A DNA stretch of 42,306 bases from a virus. The DNA lies in the IMG/VR virus record IMGVR_UViG_3300035698_000956, positions 1-42,306 of that record; one strand, 5' to 3'. Position 1 is the stretch's first letter, and each line of letters starts with the position of its first letter. Both the position numbers and the translations under genes were made by a program. Below the pieces are notes generated by a model that saw nothing but the letters and a program-made list of their open reading frames with translations, was not told where the DNA came from and did no database searches. Positions 42,187-42,306 of this stretch are shown here, piece by piece.

Positions 42187-42306
42187 CTACACATGTATGC
42201 ACACGAGCTGACTCCTGCCACGTAGCTGACTACTGTGGTTGGGGTCGTCCTCATAAGCACGATAGTATCTTTGGTCACGCATGTGCAGTACATGGTGATA
42301 AGGTTA
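42183..42306 (+). CDS. Small Cys/His-rich protein, 5' part (continues at the start of the window)
   Basis: GTG 42183 overlaps the previous stop in a four-base GTGA overlap. The frame stays open to the end of the window and, after merging the 26-bp redundancy, ends at TAG 95-97, giving 64 residues. The part encoded here includes CHVADYCGWGRPHKHDSIF and then GHACAVHGDK. Cys and His spacing suggests metal binding. No family is recognised. An ORF search that treats the contig as linear would miss it. Confidence 0.7.
   Translation, partial: MTTHVCTRADSCHVADYCGWGRPHKHDSIFGHACAVHGDKV
42281..42306. repeat. Terminal redundancy, right copy (assembly overlap)
   Basis: Exact copy of bases 1-26 at the other end of the window. 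Removing one copy gives a circular map of 42280 bp. Confidence 0.9.

Overview
The window is an essentially complete genome of a lytic, T7-like podophage (Autographiviridae type; host not identifiable from sequence). It carries a single-subunit RNA polymerase, the T7 replication set (SSB, endonuclease I, primase-helicase, family A DNA polymerase, 5'-3' exonuclease), T7-type virion genes in T7 order (portal, scaffold, capsid, two tail tube/nozzle proteins, three internal core proteins, tail fibre), a T4-type lysozyme and a large terminase. All confident genes lie on the + strand. I see no integrase, repressor, CRISPR array or insertion sequence. The last 26 bases repeat the first 26, and one small gene reads in frame through that junction. 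The contig is therefore a circularised assembly opened inside the early region, not at a physical end.

Layout, rotated to a T7-like order. (a) 39740-40340 is noncoding with degenerate repeats and probably holds the true genome ends. (b) 40336-41073 is a self-contained unit: a sigma70-type promoter inside an inverted repeat, one gene with unusual codon use, and a strong intrinsic terminator. (c) 41228-42306 continuing to 1330 holds small early genes of unknown function, many with zinc-binding cysteine pairs. (d) 1331-4058 is a phage promoter and the RNA polymerase gene. (e) 4088-13145 is DNA metabolism, with a strong terminator between primase-helicase and DNA polymerase. (f) 13146-13375 is a second phage promoter, a 5' hairpin and a tRNA-like element. 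(g) 13376-29896 encodes the virion, with a terminator after the capsid gene. (h) 29913-37667 holds lysozyme, tail fibre, coiled-coil/membrane protein, beta-helix protein, small proteins, probable small terminase and an LLH-type holin. (i) 37705-39739 holds a zinc-ribbon protein, the large terminase and a third phage promoter.

How it works together: host RNA polymerase probably starts on the 40345 promoter side. The phage polymerase then reads three 23-bp promoters that keep the T7 geometry (-17 to +6) with a different core. Its specificity loop is correspondingly unlike T7's. Genes are packed with 1-, 4- or 8-base overlaps, so translational coupling is general.

Most notable: the three-member promoter family; an independent gene fused in frame to the end of primase-helicase with its own internal ribosome site; a 70-residue protein resembling the glycyl-radical tail of anaerobic ribonucleotide reductase; a 23-residue membrane peptide coupled just upstream of it; a dual-coded basic extension on the SSB; an endonuclease I with a large unknown C-terminal domain; and a modular tail fibre with collagen-like, repeated binding-type and probable self-cleaving segments.
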